From a virus: 64,000 nt of DNA. How positions within the stretch are numbered: position 1 is the first letter of the stretch; every line of letters starts with the position of its first letter. Location of the stretch: the IMG/VR virus record IMGVR_UViG_3300027985_000286, positions 85,349 to 149,348 of that record; one strand, given 5' to 3'. The translations under genes were made by a program, and so were the position numbers. This document shows, in pieces, positions 16,357-25,080 of this stretch. The notes beneath the pieces were generated by a model, which was given only the letters and a program-made list of their open reading frames with translations, was not told the DNA's origin and made no database searches.

Positions 16357-16674
16357 ATGAAACACATCATTGACATCGATACAGAGGCTCTTATCAAAGA
16401 AGCAGCGAGGTCAGCAGAGGCTGTTGCTCGTAAGTCAATCTCTGCTAACTTAGCACATAGGTTCCGTGGCCCACTAGGTTTTTGGGATTCCCCTGGTGGT
16501 GGTGATCTCTACGACCTTATGCTAGACAAGGTGAAAGACCTTGTCTCGAGCGATGAGTTCGACCAGATGATCAACCGAATCATTCGGGAGAAGATGGAAG
16601 CGGCGGCTGACAGTGCAGTTAAAACGGCGTTGAACCATCTTGCTCGTAAAAAGGTTTTCCTGGAGAGAGTCTAG
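16357..16674 (+). CDS. Hypothetical helical protein, 105 aa
   Basis: It starts 1 base after the preceding stop with AAAGGGG as ribosome site. The sequence is mainly helical (EALIKEAARSAEAVARKSI, MLDKVKDLV, REKMEAAADSAVKTAL) with a central Gly-rich GFWDSPGGGD loop. Unknown function. Confidence 0.65.
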   Translation: MKHIIDIDTEALIKEAARSAEAVARKSISANLAHRFRGPLGFWDSPGGGDLYDLMLDKVKDLVSSDEFDQMINRIIREKMEAAADSAVKTALNHLARKKVFLERV

Positions 16675-16676
16675 CC

Positions 16677-16973
16677 GTGTTTAACCTTTCTGAAATACCA
16701 GCTTGGCCTCAGCGACAAGATTCGCTTGCTGAACAGTTGTCAGACCTTCAAATGGTTGCAGTTCGTCTTGGTATGTACGACGCAGCAGATGCCATTGTTC
16801 AGATGTACCCGAATCTTCCTAACCTGAAGTACGGCTGTCATTGTTGTTTAGGCACAGATAAAGAAGAGCCTGACGGTTGTGTTTTGGATGGTGGTTCAGT
16901 ACGCTACTGTTTCTTAGCAACACAGTACGACAAGAAGGAAAAGTGCCCGTATTGGAAGATAGTCACTTTGTGA
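16677..16973 (+). CDS. Cys-rich protein, 98 aa
   Basis: GTG start 2 bases after the preceding stop. The N-terminal half is helical; the C-terminal half has CHCC, DGCV, RYCF and EKCPYWK, likely a metal-binding knuckle. It lies just upstream of two GDYC-family genes and may share their cysteine chemistry, though it lacks GDYC. Confidence 0.6.
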   Translation: MFNLSEIPAWPQRQDSLAEQLSDLQMVAVRLGMYDAADAIVQMYPNLPNLKYGCHCCLGTDKEEPDGCVLDGGSVRYCFLATQYDKKEKCPYWKIVTL

Positions 16974-17002
16974 CTAGTCTTGAAACCTTAGAGGTATTGG
17001 TT

Positions 17003-17416
17003 ATGAAAACGAAGAAGGTTACTCTTGAGGTTGAGGTTTCCGGCGGTGACTACTGCTTTGACGAGGACTTTAACGGATGCCCTCATCTTACGTTGAGTTC
17101 TAACTCAACTTGCGCGCTTGGGTTCAAGCCGGAAATCGTCGATTTCCTTCACATCCGGAAAGATAGGGCTTGCGCAAACCTTCCGGATTGCCGCAACGAC
17201 GATGCAGTGGATAATCAGAAGGAGTACCTGGTCTGTCACCCTGAAAAGGGGTTCTTTCGCGCATTCAGCAGTGTGGACATTGATGGATTTTTCCCTGAGC
17301 AGTGGACAGCTGATGAAGAGAAAGCGAAGGTTTTCACGGGTCGTCAGATTAACGGGATTGTAAGGCTACACCCAAACCTGTTTGAGTTGTGCATGTTCAA
17401 GGTTAAGGAGGGCTGA
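17003..17416 (+). CDS. GDYC-family Cys-rich protein, 137 aa
   Basis: The N-terminal 65 residues (TLEVEVSGGDYCFDEDFNGCPHL, six cysteines, ending ACANLPDC) match the family of 14917 and 17420. The remaining 70 residues form an added domain (EYLVCHPEKGFFRAFSSVDID) not present in the smaller paralogues. The ATG at 17003 follows TTAGAGG. Function unknown. Confidence 0.65.
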   Translation: MKTKKVTLEVEVSGGDYCFDEDFNGCPHLTLSSNSTCALGFKPEIVDFLHIRKDRACANLPDCRNDDAVDNQKEYLVCHPEKGFFRAFSSVDIDGFFPEQWTADEEKAKVFTGRQINGIVRLHPNLFELCMFKVKEG

Positions 17417-17419
17417 CAC

Positions 17420-17743
17420 GTGGAATTCCAGCAAGTTGCTTTAAAGACTGCAGTTGTACCTAAAGGGGACTACTGTTGGTCGGACGGGTCAGGGTGTAGG
17501 TGGTTCTGCCACGATTCTCCTGTAGAGAATAGGTGTTTGAGAGGGTTTAAGCCTTCAGAACCAGAAGACCCGTTCGAGATCATTAAAGACCCGGAATGTG
17601 CAAGGTTAACTGTCATTCGACCCCGTATCTGCTTGGCGAAACCTTTGCGTTCTATTAAAAAGGCTTTACACTACTGGAAGCCGACAAGGCTTACTCTAAA
17701 GGTAAACCCAAGAATTCACGCTTGGCTTTGGTGGAACTTCTAA
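17420..17743 (+). CDS. GDYC-family Cys-rich protein, 107 aa
   Basis: Third member of the family, directly behind the second: VALKTAVVPKGDYCWSDGSGC, then CHDSPVENRCLRGFKP and PECARLTV. The GTG start follows AAGGAGGG. The C-terminal 40 residues are basic and aromatic. The tandem placement suggests duplication. Confidence 0.65.
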   Translation: MEFQQVALKTAVVPKGDYCWSDGSGCRWFCHDSPVENRCLRGFKPSEPEDPFEIIKDPECARLTVIRPRICLAKPLRSIKKALHYWKPTRLTLKVNPRIHAWLWWNF

Positions 17744-17757
17744 GGAGACATTACATC

Positions 17758-18210
17758 ATGAATAGCATCAAGAAAGAGGATATGACACCTGGTTGTACTA
17801 TCTTTACCGTGCATGCCTTTTTGGATGGCGGTTCTTACATTGAAGAGCTCCGGGTAGTCAACCTCACGTCGAAGGATAGTCACTTTTTCGTTGATGGTTC
17901 TGAGTCTGAAAGGGCCTCTCGTAGCCAAGATTTTTTCGATGCTGTGCACGTTGGTAATGACAGAAGAGAGCAGTACACCTTTTTTGTGTCCTACCTGGAC
18001 ATGAACATTGTTCCCAACGGTTACAACAACCACAGAGCCTTTGCTACCAGGGAGGAGGCAGAGCACTACAAGAATCACCCTGAAATCTGGAGTAACGGAC
18101 AAGGTGGCGTATCTGCTGATATGCGCGATAGCTTCCTTGATGATCTTTGGGATGACTACGAAGAGGCGTACCCCTTCGACCGATTCGACGAACCCGATAG
18201 CACTGTGTAG
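17758..18210 (+). CDS. Hypothetical protein, 150 aa
   Basis: The ATG at 17758 is preceded by AAGGAGA. It is an acidic protein with a beta-rich N-terminal part (GCTIFTVHAFLDGGSYIEEL) and an acidic C-terminus (DDLWDDYEEAYPFDRFDEPD). No family recognised. Confidence 0.7.
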   Translation: MNSIKKEDMTPGCTIFTVHAFLDGGSYIEELRVVNLTSKDSHFFVDGSESERASRSQDFFDAVHVGNDRREQYTFFVSYLDMNIVPNGYNNHRAFATREEAEHYKNHPEIWSNGQGGVSADMRDSFLDDLWDDYEEAYPFDRFDEPDSTV

Positions 18211-18226
18211 GCCCCGGCCCAGAAGT

Positions 18227-18259
18227 CGTGGCAGAACGCCTCTCAGGCAGTCTGCCACG
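18227..18259 (+). terminator. Hairpin after the 17758 gene
   Basis: CGTGGCAGA (18227-18235) pairs with TCTGCCACG (18251-18259). No T-run follows, so termination may be weak or the hairpin may serve another role. It lies just before the promoter of gene 39. Confidence 0.4.
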
Positions 18260-18261
18260 TA

Positions 18262-18290
18262 TTGCTGTTGTATGCCAGCGCTGCTAAACT
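18262..18290 (+). promoter_or_regulatory. Early promoter of topoisomerase gene
   Basis: TTGCTG, a 17-base spacer ending CGCTGC, and TAAACT, 28 bases before the ATG at 18319. Confidence 0.75.
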
Positions 18291-18318
18291 ATGCTGGAAA
18301 ATACACCAGGGAGGCACA

Positions 18319-20175
18319 ATGAGCGATAACCTACACTCGAAGTACAAGATGCTGGACGAGCGCGAGCACGTCCTTATGCGCCCGGGGCGTTACGTAGGAA
18401 GTATCAAAGACCACGAAGGGATGTGCTGGGTGATGGATACCTCGAAGAAGAGGTTCCATCACCAGATAGCAAAGTACAACCCAGCGTTCCTCAAGCTCTT
18501 CGATGAAATCATTACCAACTCAGTGGACTTCAGCAAGACACCTGAAGGTAAGCATCTAGATACCATTGAGGTGACCTGTAACGCAGAGGATGGCTTGATT
18601 GAGGTGAAGGACAACGGTGGCATTCCTGTTGTCGTGCACCCAGATTACGGAGTGTATGTGCCAGAGCTGATTTTCTCCAACCTGCGCGCCGGGTCGAATT
18701 TTGACGATACTGAGGACTCTGTAGGAGCAGGGCAGAACGGAGAAGGTGCTGCCCTGGTGGCAATCTTCAGCAAAGAGTTCCGTGTGAAGACTTGTGACGG
18801 AAAGAACTCTTTTGTCCAGGAGTACACTGAAAACCTGCTCTACAGGACAGCGCCTGTAGTAACCAAGTCTGGCGAGCGTGGTACTACCATCAGTTACCGG
18901 GCGGACTGTAGTACCCTAGGTACCAGGTTCGAGGATAGCGTTCACGCTATTGTTCGTCGGGTGTATGATGTTGCAGGCACTAACCCTAAACTCAAGGTGT
19001 TTCTTAACGGTCAGCGAATCGGACCGTTCAAGAGTTTTGGTGATTACGTGCTCCACTGCTACGGAGGCGGTGACGCATCTGACCTTGTGTTCGAAGAGCA
19101 GAAGGACTGGCGAGTGGGGGTTAGCGTATCTGACGATGGCTTCCAGCACATTTCATTTGTCAACTGTACTGAGACCAAAATCGGTGGTTCTCACGTTAAC
19201 CATGTAGCCTATGGTATTGCAAACAAGTTGCGTGACGTGATCTTGAAGAAGCACAAGGTTGATGTTAAACCGCAACAGATTATGCAGTACATGCGCATCT
19301 TCATTGATGCTACTCTGGTTCGTCCTCGTTATAGCTCTCAGACCAAGGATGACCTTATTACCGAGGAACGCGAATTCCAGAGCAAGTTCACCCCAACAGA
19401 TAAGTTCATTAATCAGGTTTTCACCAGCCCTGTTGTTGAGTCTGTTATGAACTGGGTAATGGCAAAGCAGAGAGCGGAAGAGCTTGCAGAGCTGCAGAAG
19501 AAGCAGAAGCAGAAGAAAAAAGAGAGGATTGCGCAGCATATTGAGTGTATTGGAAAGGGAGGCCCCAACAAGCCCCGAGCCTTGCATTTGATGGAGGGGC
19601 TGTCTGCGTGCAACAATTTCATCAACGTCTACAACAGTGACATCCACGGCGCATACCCTCTGCGCGGTAAGGTCCTTAACGTTCGCGAAGAGAAGCTCTC
19701 GGTAATCGCAAAGAACGCTGAGCTGATGAACATTATGGGCATCATGGGTCTCCAGATTGGAAAGCCGGCAACTGGGCTGAACTACGAGATCATCAGAATT
19801 ACCACAGACATGGACTACGATGGTATATCCATTGCAGCCATGCTTATTAACTTTTTCAGCTTCTGGCCAGAACTGTTTGACGATGGTCGTATACAGGTCC
19901 TTCAGTCCCCGTTGTACGTTGCTTCTAAGGGTAAGAACGTTCTGCGCTACTACTCGACCGAGGAGTACATGGATGATGTGAGCAAGGGTAAGCTCAAGGG
20001 GTATACTGTAAACCACATGAAGGGGTTGGGAAGCTTGTCTACTGACGACTACGACGAGATGATCAACAACCCTCGTTTCATTATTGTACGTCGTGACCAA
20101 GAGGCTGAGAAGTACCTTGACATCGCCTTTGGTAGTGTTTCCCAGAAGCGCAAGAAGTGGTTGATGGAGAATTAA
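18319..20175 (+). CDS. 39: DNA topoisomerase II large subunit (gp39/gp60-like)
   Basis: This 619-residue protein combines the GHKL ATPase domain (EIITNSVDFS, VKDNGGIPV, GAGQNGEGAALVAIFS) with a C-terminal TOPRIM domain (EGLSACN for the acidic residue, TTDMDYDGISIA for the D-x-D-x-D metal site). In T4 the large subunit is split into gp39 and gp60; here it is a single gene, the ancestral state seen in many relatives. With gp52 it forms the phage type II topoisomerase needed for replication initiation. The ATG at 18319 follows GGGAGG. Confidence 0.94.
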   Translation: MSDNLHSKYKMLDEREHVLMRPGRYVGSIKDHEGMCWVMDTSKKRFHHQIAKYNPAFLKLFDEIITNSVDFSKTPEGKHLDTIEVTCNAEDGLIEVKDNGGIPVVVHPDYGVYVPELIFSNLRAGSNFDDTEDSVGAGQNGEGAALVAIFSKEFRVKTCDGKNSFVQEYTENLLYRTAPVVTKSGERGTTISYRADCSTLGTRFEDSVHAIVRRVYDVAGTNPKLKVFLNGQRIGPFKSFGDYVLHCYGGGDASDLVFEEQKDWRVGVSVSDDGFQHISFVNCTETKIGGSHVNHVAYGIANKLRDVILKKHKVDVKPQQIMQYMRIFIDATLVRPRYSSQTKDDLITEEREFQSKFTPTDKFINQVFTSPVVESVMNWVMAKQRAEELAELQKKQKQKKKERIAQHIECIGKGGPNKPRALHLMEGLSACNNFINVYNSDIHGAYPLRGKVLNVREEKLSVIAKNAELMNIMGIMGLQIGKPATGLNYEIIRITTDMDYDGISIAAMLINFFSFWPELFDDGRIQVLQSPLYVASKGKNVLRYYSTEEYMDDVSKGKLKGYTVNHMKGLGSLSTDDYDEMINNPRFIIVRRDQEAEKYLDIAFGSVSQKRKKWLMEN

Positions 20176-20177
20176 CA

Positions 20178-20495
20178 GTGGCTTCAATGGTAATAGACAG
20201 GTACAACAGCAGTGAGCTCAAGGTTTACGTCCAGGGTGAGCTTGTCGCCGATATGCACGTTTCGAAAGTTGGCAAGGCTGCGCTAACCAGAGCCTATAAG
20301 TCCGCAGTCAGTATGGCAACGGCTTTGGGCATGGACCTAGTCATCAACGATAAACCTGAATGGCTGGTTGTCAATTTGGCTAGTGAGTTACTAGGTGCAA
20401 TGAACAACCCTACAGGTTCCAGGAGGCAGAGCGACATCATTGCTGACCTTGAGAGTGCAATGAAGGTTGCCTCAGCCAATAATCCTAGGAAGTAA
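20178..20495 (+). CDS. Hypothetical protein between topoisomerase genes, 105 aa
   Basis: The likely start is GTG at 20178 (ATG at 20187 is possible), 2 bases after the gene 39 stop and about 10 bases from GGAGAA. The protein has a beta N-terminus (ELKVYVQGELVADMHVSK) and helical remainder. No family recognised. Its place in the topoisomerase operon may be accidental. Confidence 0.65.
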   Translation: MASMVIDRYNSSELKVYVQGELVADMHVSKVGKAALTRAYKSAVSMATALGMDLVINDKPEWLVVNLASELLGAMNNPTGSRRQSDIIADLESAMKVASANNPRK

Positions 20496-20497
20496 CC

Positions 20498-20866
20498 ATG
20501 GCGAAATACTGCAAGACTAGGAAGGCAGCAAAGAAGCTAGGCAGGCTCTACTACAAGACAGGAGAGGCATGTTTTCGCGGCCACAATGCTCCTCGGTTTA
20601 CGTCAACAGGTAAGTGCGTTGAATGCGATAAGCTCTACAAGGTCAGCCGCAGGAACGCAATCAAACTGGCAACACCACCTTGGGCAGACCTAGGAAAAAT
20701 CCAGGAGTTGTATGACGAGTGCTTTGATAAAGGGCCAGACTATCATGTAGATCATAATATACCTCTACAGGGTGATCTTGTGTGCGGACTGCACACCCAT
20801 GATAATTTGCGTATTCTTCATGGGAGTGTTAATATGAGTAAGTCCAATAGATACGAGGTGGAGTGA
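20498..20866 (+). CDS. HNH endonuclease inserted between topoisomerase genes
   Basis: This 122-residue protein has a zinc-binding part (Cys25, His29, Cys40, Cys43) and an HNH core: YHVDHNIPLQGDLVCGLHTHDNL with His86, then NMSKSN. The layout resembles phage recombination endonuclease VII-like or free-standing homing nucleases. It sits between genes 39 and 52 with a 1-base overlap to the latter, a typical place for a mobile nuclease gene. Whether it cuts intron-less alleles of its neighbours is unknown. Confidence 0.82.
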   Translation: MAKYCKTRKAAKKLGRLYYKTGEACFRGHNAPRFTSTGKCVECDKLYKVSRRNAIKLATPPWADLGKIQELYDECFDKGPDYHVDHNIPLQGDLVCGLHTHDNLRILHGSVNMSKSNRYEVE

Positions 20867-22242
20867 TGAGCGGACTTGACGATTTGCTTGATGACAACAT
20901 TGAGAGTCCTTTGACGGGTGGGCCTGACTGGCCGAGATTGAGCACAGTCAGCCAGTACATTGATTGCAATTACCGAGACTACGCCAACTATGTGGTGTAT
21001 TCGAGAGCAATCCCTCACATCATTGACGGGTTTAAACCCAGTCAGCGCAAGATCTTCTTTACCGCCCTTAGCCATGCGTTGAACAGCGATGTCAAGACCG
21101 CTTCTCTTAGCGGTATGACTATTGCGTACTCCAACTATCATCATGGAGACGCCTCACTCAACGAGGCAATCAACGGTCTCACCGCAGAGTACAACAACAA
21201 TCTTCCGGTTCTTAAGGGGAAAGGGTCGTTTGGTTCGCGCCTTGTTCAAGAGGCAGCTCAGGCAAGGTATACGAACGTACAAGTGAACAAGGAAGTCTTG
21301 AAGTATTTCATGGACTTTGAAATCTTGCCTCCGAGCGCAGACTCTGAAAACCCTGAACCTGAGTACTACCTACCAATCATTCCTTGGGTCCTGGTAAACG
21401 GAGTTCGAGGGATGGCGATTGGGTTCGCAACATCAATTCTACCGCGCAGCCCTGAGAACCTCAGTAAAGCATGCCAGAGCTTTTTGAAAGGTGATGATAT
21501 TGATCCTTCTCTCTTGGTCCCTGTGTTCCCCAATTTTCGAGGAACTGTAGATCAAGATCCATCAGACCCGCTCAGGTGGTTTGTGAAGGGGTCTTTTGAG
21601 AGGCAGGGTAAGACAGGCATACTCATCACAGAGGTTCCTTACGGTTACGATAGGGCCTCGTACATCGAGAAGCTTGAGTTACTGCGCAGTAAAGGGCGCA
21701 TTACATCTTATGTTGACCGATGCAGTAAGGTGGGCTTCCGGTTCGAAGTCCGCATGAACGGCTTGGATAAGATGAGTGATGAAAAGGTTCTTAGTGACCT
21801 GTACCTGGTTAAGTCGTATAAAGAGAACATTGTTGTCATCAGCCAAGACACCAGCGTTCATGTGTTCGATAGTGCAGAGAGCCTGCTCAAGCAGTTTTGC
21901 ACTGCTCGCTTGGAATTCTATTCTACTCGATACCAGTACCGCATAAAGAGAGATACCGAAGATCTCGAAAAGACTGATGCCAAGATCAGGTTCATTGAAA
22001 TGATCTTGGACCAGAGGATTACCATTGAAGGAAAGACTAAGGCCCAGCTGATGAAGGAGTTGGCAGGTAGGGGTTTTGGTACTAACGTCCTAGACACACT
22101 CTTGTCCATGCCAATATATCACTTGTGCAAGGACAAGCTTGATGAGCTGAAGAGGAAGAGCAAGTCTCTGAGCAAAGACATTGTGACGTGGAAGAACACG
22201 AATAGTACCAAGGCATTCGTTAAAGACCTAGAAGGGGTGTGA
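20866..22242 (+). CDS. 52: DNA topoisomerase II medium subunit (gp52-like)
   Basis: This 458-residue DNA-cleaving subunit (T4 gp52 is 442) has the GyrA/ParC-type core: AIPHIIDGFKPSQRKI, NYHHGDASLNEAI, then QAARYTNVQV-like AAQARYTNV with the catalytic Tyr135. WVLVNGVRGMAIGFATSI is the conserved following segment. The ATG overlaps the stop of the HNH gene (TGATG). It partners the gp39 product. Confidence 0.95.
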   Translation: MSGLDDLLDDNIESPLTGGPDWPRLSTVSQYIDCNYRDYANYVVYSRAIPHIIDGFKPSQRKIFFTALSHALNSDVKTASLSGMTIAYSNYHHGDASLNEAINGLTAEYNNNLPVLKGKGSFGSRLVQEAAQARYTNVQVNKEVLKYFMDFEILPPSADSENPEPEYYLPIIPWVLVNGVRGMAIGFATSILPRSPENLSKACQSFLKGDDIDPSLLVPVFPNFRGTVDQDPSDPLRWFVKGSFERQGKTGILITEVPYGYDRASYIEKLELLRSKGRITSYVDRCSKVGFRFEVRMNGLDKMSDEKVLSDLYLVKSYKENIVVISQDTSVHVFDSAESLLKQFCTARLEFYSTRYQYRIKRDTEDLEKTDAKIRFIEMILDQRITIEGKTKAQLMKELAGRGFGTNVLDTLLSMPIYHLCKDKLDELKRKSKSLSKDIVTWKNTNSTKAFVKDLEGV

Positions 22243-22299
22243 TATGTGGCCTTTACGGGATTCTGCGGTATTTGCGCATTCTCAAGTTGACGGGACAGA

Positions 22300-23334
22300 A
22301 TGCTCTGGTTAGACACCAAGTACGTTAACCTGGTTTCGTTTCATCTTCAGGGGTTTGTCCAAAAAAAGGTAAACCTCTGGAACTCCTGGTGCTTGATTTG
22401 TGGAGACGATGACCATAAAAAAGGCAAGCGTTTCTACATACACCAAGGAAAGAGGGACCACTCTCAGGACTTGATGTGCACGTGTCATAACTGCGGATAC
22501 CATAAGGAGCTACGCTGGTTCTTACGCGACGTAGACGTGCTGCTTTACAGAGAGTATACACTAGAGCGCTTTACACAAGAAGTCGCGGCAGAACGCTTCT
22601 CAGGCGGTCCTAGCTACACTGTTAAGCAGACTGCTAGCACGCTTCCTGCTGTAGGCGACGACATCCTAACTGGGTTGCAGCGCATTAGCGAACTGCACCC
22701 CAACCATAGCGCAAGGGTTTACTGCGTTGAACGCAAGATTCCTGACTTCGCGATGGACGAGTTTCGTTGGAGTGATGATTTCAAAGCTGTTGCATCGAAG
22801 CTGAATGCCGAGTCGGCTAGAGATCTTCGAGAGAATGATCCCAGGATTGTTATACCGTTCCTTGACGCTGATAACGATGTTACAATAATACAGGGCAGAA
22901 CGATCGACCAAATGGTCAAGCCCAAGTACATAGCGATCAAGATGAACGACAGTGTTGACAAGGTTTACGGTCTATCACGGGTCGACAGGAGCCGACCAAT
23001 CATAGTCCTAGAAGGACCCGTCGATAGCCTATTTGTTGATAACGCTGTTGCTACAGGTGATAGCGACTTGACTAGGTTTAGTGCAGGATCGTCTTATGTC
23101 TTTGACAACCAACCTAGGAGCTACGAGATTGTCAAGAAGGTTCAAAGGGCTATTAGCCAGGGATACCCGGTTTTCCTATGGTCGTCTGCTATGCTTGGTT
23201 TCGACGGCAAGGACATTAACGACCTTGTAAGAGAAGGAAAGGTAGAAGCTAAGGATCTGCATAACATCATTATGGACCACACTTACACTGGAATGAAGGC
23301 AAGGATGGAATTTATACGATGGCGCAAAGTGTGA
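22300..23334 (+). CDS. 61: DNA primase (gp61-like)
   Basis: This 344-residue protein should synthesise RNA primers with the gp41 helicase. Length matches T4 gp61 (342). The N-terminal zinc-binding domain has CLIC (31-34) and CTCHNC (60-65), and LLYREYTLERF matches T4 DLYREYIFE. A TOPRIM-like region contains VLEGPVDSLFVDN and FDGKDINDLV. The ATG at 22300 has only a weak GGGAC upstream. A 22-codon frame at 22244 precedes it and may be a leader. Confidence 0.9.
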   Translation: MLWLDTKYVNLVSFHLQGFVQKKVNLWNSWCLICGDDDHKKGKRFYIHQGKRDHSQDLMCTCHNCGYHKELRWFLRDVDVLLYREYTLERFTQEVAAERFSGGPSYTVKQTASTLPAVGDDILTGLQRISELHPNHSARVYCVERKIPDFAMDEFRWSDDFKAVASKLNAESARDLRENDPRIVIPFLDADNDVTIIQGRTIDQMVKPKYIAIKMNDSVDKVYGLSRVDRSRPIIVLEGPVDSLFVDNAVATGDSDLTRFSAGSSYVFDNQPRSYEIVKKVQRAISQGYPVFLWSSAMLGFDGKDINDLVREGKVEAKDLHNIIMDHTYTGMKARMEFIRWRKV

Positions 23335-23368
23335 GTTAAAATAACGCGTCAGTCAAAGGATAGAACCA

Positions 23369-24892
23369 ATGCTTTTTTGTCCAAAGTGCGGAAGTAATAA
23401 CCTAGCTAAGAGTGGTTTCACACCATCAGGCAAGCAAAGATACCGGTGTAGTGTATGTCATATAAAGACGTCATCACCTGCAGGCCACGATCATGTTGAC
23501 GTGGTATTTGATAGAAAGGCCATTAGCAACCATATCAAGAAGAAGTCTGAAGTTTTTGTAATCACGTCTGCTCAGAACGCTACCCCTGTTAACAGTCCAT
23601 TCCTGAACTCGTTGTTGTCATTCTGCAACCATAAGAAAGCAAAACTCATGGTTGTGCCGTACAGGTATAAAAACCCAACCTCAGTGTTTGTGGATAAGGA
23701 TCACGACTGGTGGGATAGTAGCATTATTCCTTATATCGTTGACGAGAACGTGTCCGTCACTGATTCTTTGTGGGTGATGGGAGACATCAAAATCCAGCCT
23801 ACTGCATCAAAACCTCTATCTGGACTCGAGTCCATGACCGGCGTTGAGAGCGCAGTATTCGGCCATCCTAAGGTTCAGCTTCGTTCTATTGCCACTCAAG
23901 CGGGTGAGATGGCAAAGATTATGACTACGACTGGCAGTGTAACCATTCCTAATTACACTAACTCTAAGGCGGGCAAGAAAGGACAGCACCATCACTCGTA
24001 CTCAGCTGTTATAGTTGAGAAGGATGGCGACGAGTTCCACCTTAGGCATGTCACTGCAACAAAAGACGGACAGTTCATTGATCTAGAATATGAATACAGA
24101 CCTGATGGAACGGTTGCTGCCGCACCTCCTGCTCTTGCTCTTGTCATGGGGGACATACATGCAGTCTTTATGGAGCCTCTAGTTGATAAGGCAACCTTTG
24201 GTACCAAAGGCATCGTTCATGCTCTAAAACCAGAAAAGGTTGTTATGCAAGATGTGCTAGACTCGTACGCTGTTTCTCATCACGATAAAAGCGACCCGTT
24301 CAAGCGAGTCAAGAAGTTTTATTCTGGTATGTCTAACATTGAAGATGAGATGAAGAAGACAGTGAAGTACCTGAAGGATAGAGATCACCTTGCTAACATT
24401 CACATCATCTCTAGTAACCACCATAATCACCTTAAGCGTTGGCTTATGGAGACAGACTGGAGGAATGACCCTGAAAATGCACAGTTCTACCTTCACAGCG
24501 CATTAGCTATTGTTGACGGATATCACCAAGGTGTAGATGTCAACCCATTTAAGATGTGGGTCGAGAAGAGTGGTGTTAAAGCAACATTCCATGGTGATAA
24601 CGAGGGGTTTCGAGTTGGCAAGTTTGAGTTAGGTTTTCATGGTGATGTTGGCCCTAACGGCGCCAAAGGTTCCCTGAGTAACTTATCTAAAATTGGCAGA
24701 AAGGTGATTATAGGGCACTCTCACTCCCCAGGACGCGAGGATGGCAGTATTCAGGTTGGTACGTCGTCTAGGCTAGATCTCGACTACGCAAAGGGTCCCA
24801 GTTCCTGGATGCACAGCCATGCGGTTATCTACGGAAATGGTAAGCCTACTCTCATAATGATACTGAGCAACGGAAGATGGAGAAAAGGATGA
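23369..24892 (+). CDS. Zinc-ribbon metallophosphoesterase, T5 A1-like
   Basis: This 507-residue protein has an N-terminal zinc ribbon of the transposase/InsA style (Cys4, Cys7, Cys27, Cys30). The remainder looks like a calcineurin-type phosphoesterase with metal ligands in ALVMGDIHA, IISSNHHNHL, FHGDVGPNG and IIGHSHSPG. The arrangement recalls the T5 pre-early A1 protein, which is needed for host DNA breakdown, and its relatives in other phages. A DNA nuclease role is plausible but inferred. The ribosome site is AAAGGA. Confidence 0.7.
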   Translation: MLFCPKCGSNNLAKSGFTPSGKQRYRCSVCHIKTSSPAGHDHVDVVFDRKAISNHIKKKSEVFVITSAQNATPVNSPFLNSLLSFCNHKKAKLMVVPYRYKNPTSVFVDKDHDWWDSSIIPYIVDENVSVTDSLWVMGDIKIQPTASKPLSGLESMTGVESAVFGHPKVQLRSIATQAGEMAKIMTTTGSVTIPNYTNSKAGKKGQHHHSYSAVIVEKDGDEFHLRHVTATKDGQFIDLEYEYRPDGTVAAAPPALALVMGDIHAVFMEPLVDKATFGTKGIVHALKPEKVVMQDVLDSYAVSHHDKSDPFKRVKKFYSGMSNIEDEMKKTVKYLKDRDHLANIHIISSNHHNHLKRWLMETDWRNDPENAQFYLHSALAIVDGYHQGVDVNPFKMWVEKSGVKATFHGDNEGFRVGKFELGFHGDVGPNGAKGSLSNLSKIGRKVIIGHSHSPGREDGSIQVGTSSRLDLDYAKGPSSWMHSHAVIYGNGKPTLIMILSNGRWRKG

Positions 24893-25080
24893 TTGAGGTT
24901 TTGGTGTTGATTATATTCTTAAACGGCGGTGCAGTGTACTTTGATGAGTATACGCACAACCCAGGTAGGCTGTCTTGCTCTGAACTAGCTAGAGACATTG
25001 CAGAGCAGCACATCAGAGTAGAGGACCGAGCTAAAGTCCTCTATACAAATCAGGTTTGCAAACCTATGGTGACCGCATGA
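24889..25080 (+). CDS. Small secreted or membrane-anchored protein, 63 aa
   Basis: The ATG at 24889 overlaps the preceding stop (ATGA). The first 15 residues are hydrophobic ([16 protein letters not shown]), a likely signal anchor; the rest contains two cysteines and charged helices. An upstream in-frame ATG at 24877 is possible. Function unknown. Confidence 0.55.
   Translation: MIEVLVLIIFLNGGAVYFDEYTHNPGRLSCSELARDIAEQHIRVEDRAKVLYTNQVCKPMVTA

Noticed and set aside
19153-20187. 344-codon minus-strand frame opposite the topoisomerase gene
   Set aside because: It lies wholly antisense to a well-supported gene and has no promoter or ribosome site; long antisense frames are common opposite biased codons.
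22244-22312. 22-codon frame before the primase gene
   Set aside because: Too short and without a good ribosome site; mentioned only as a possible leader.
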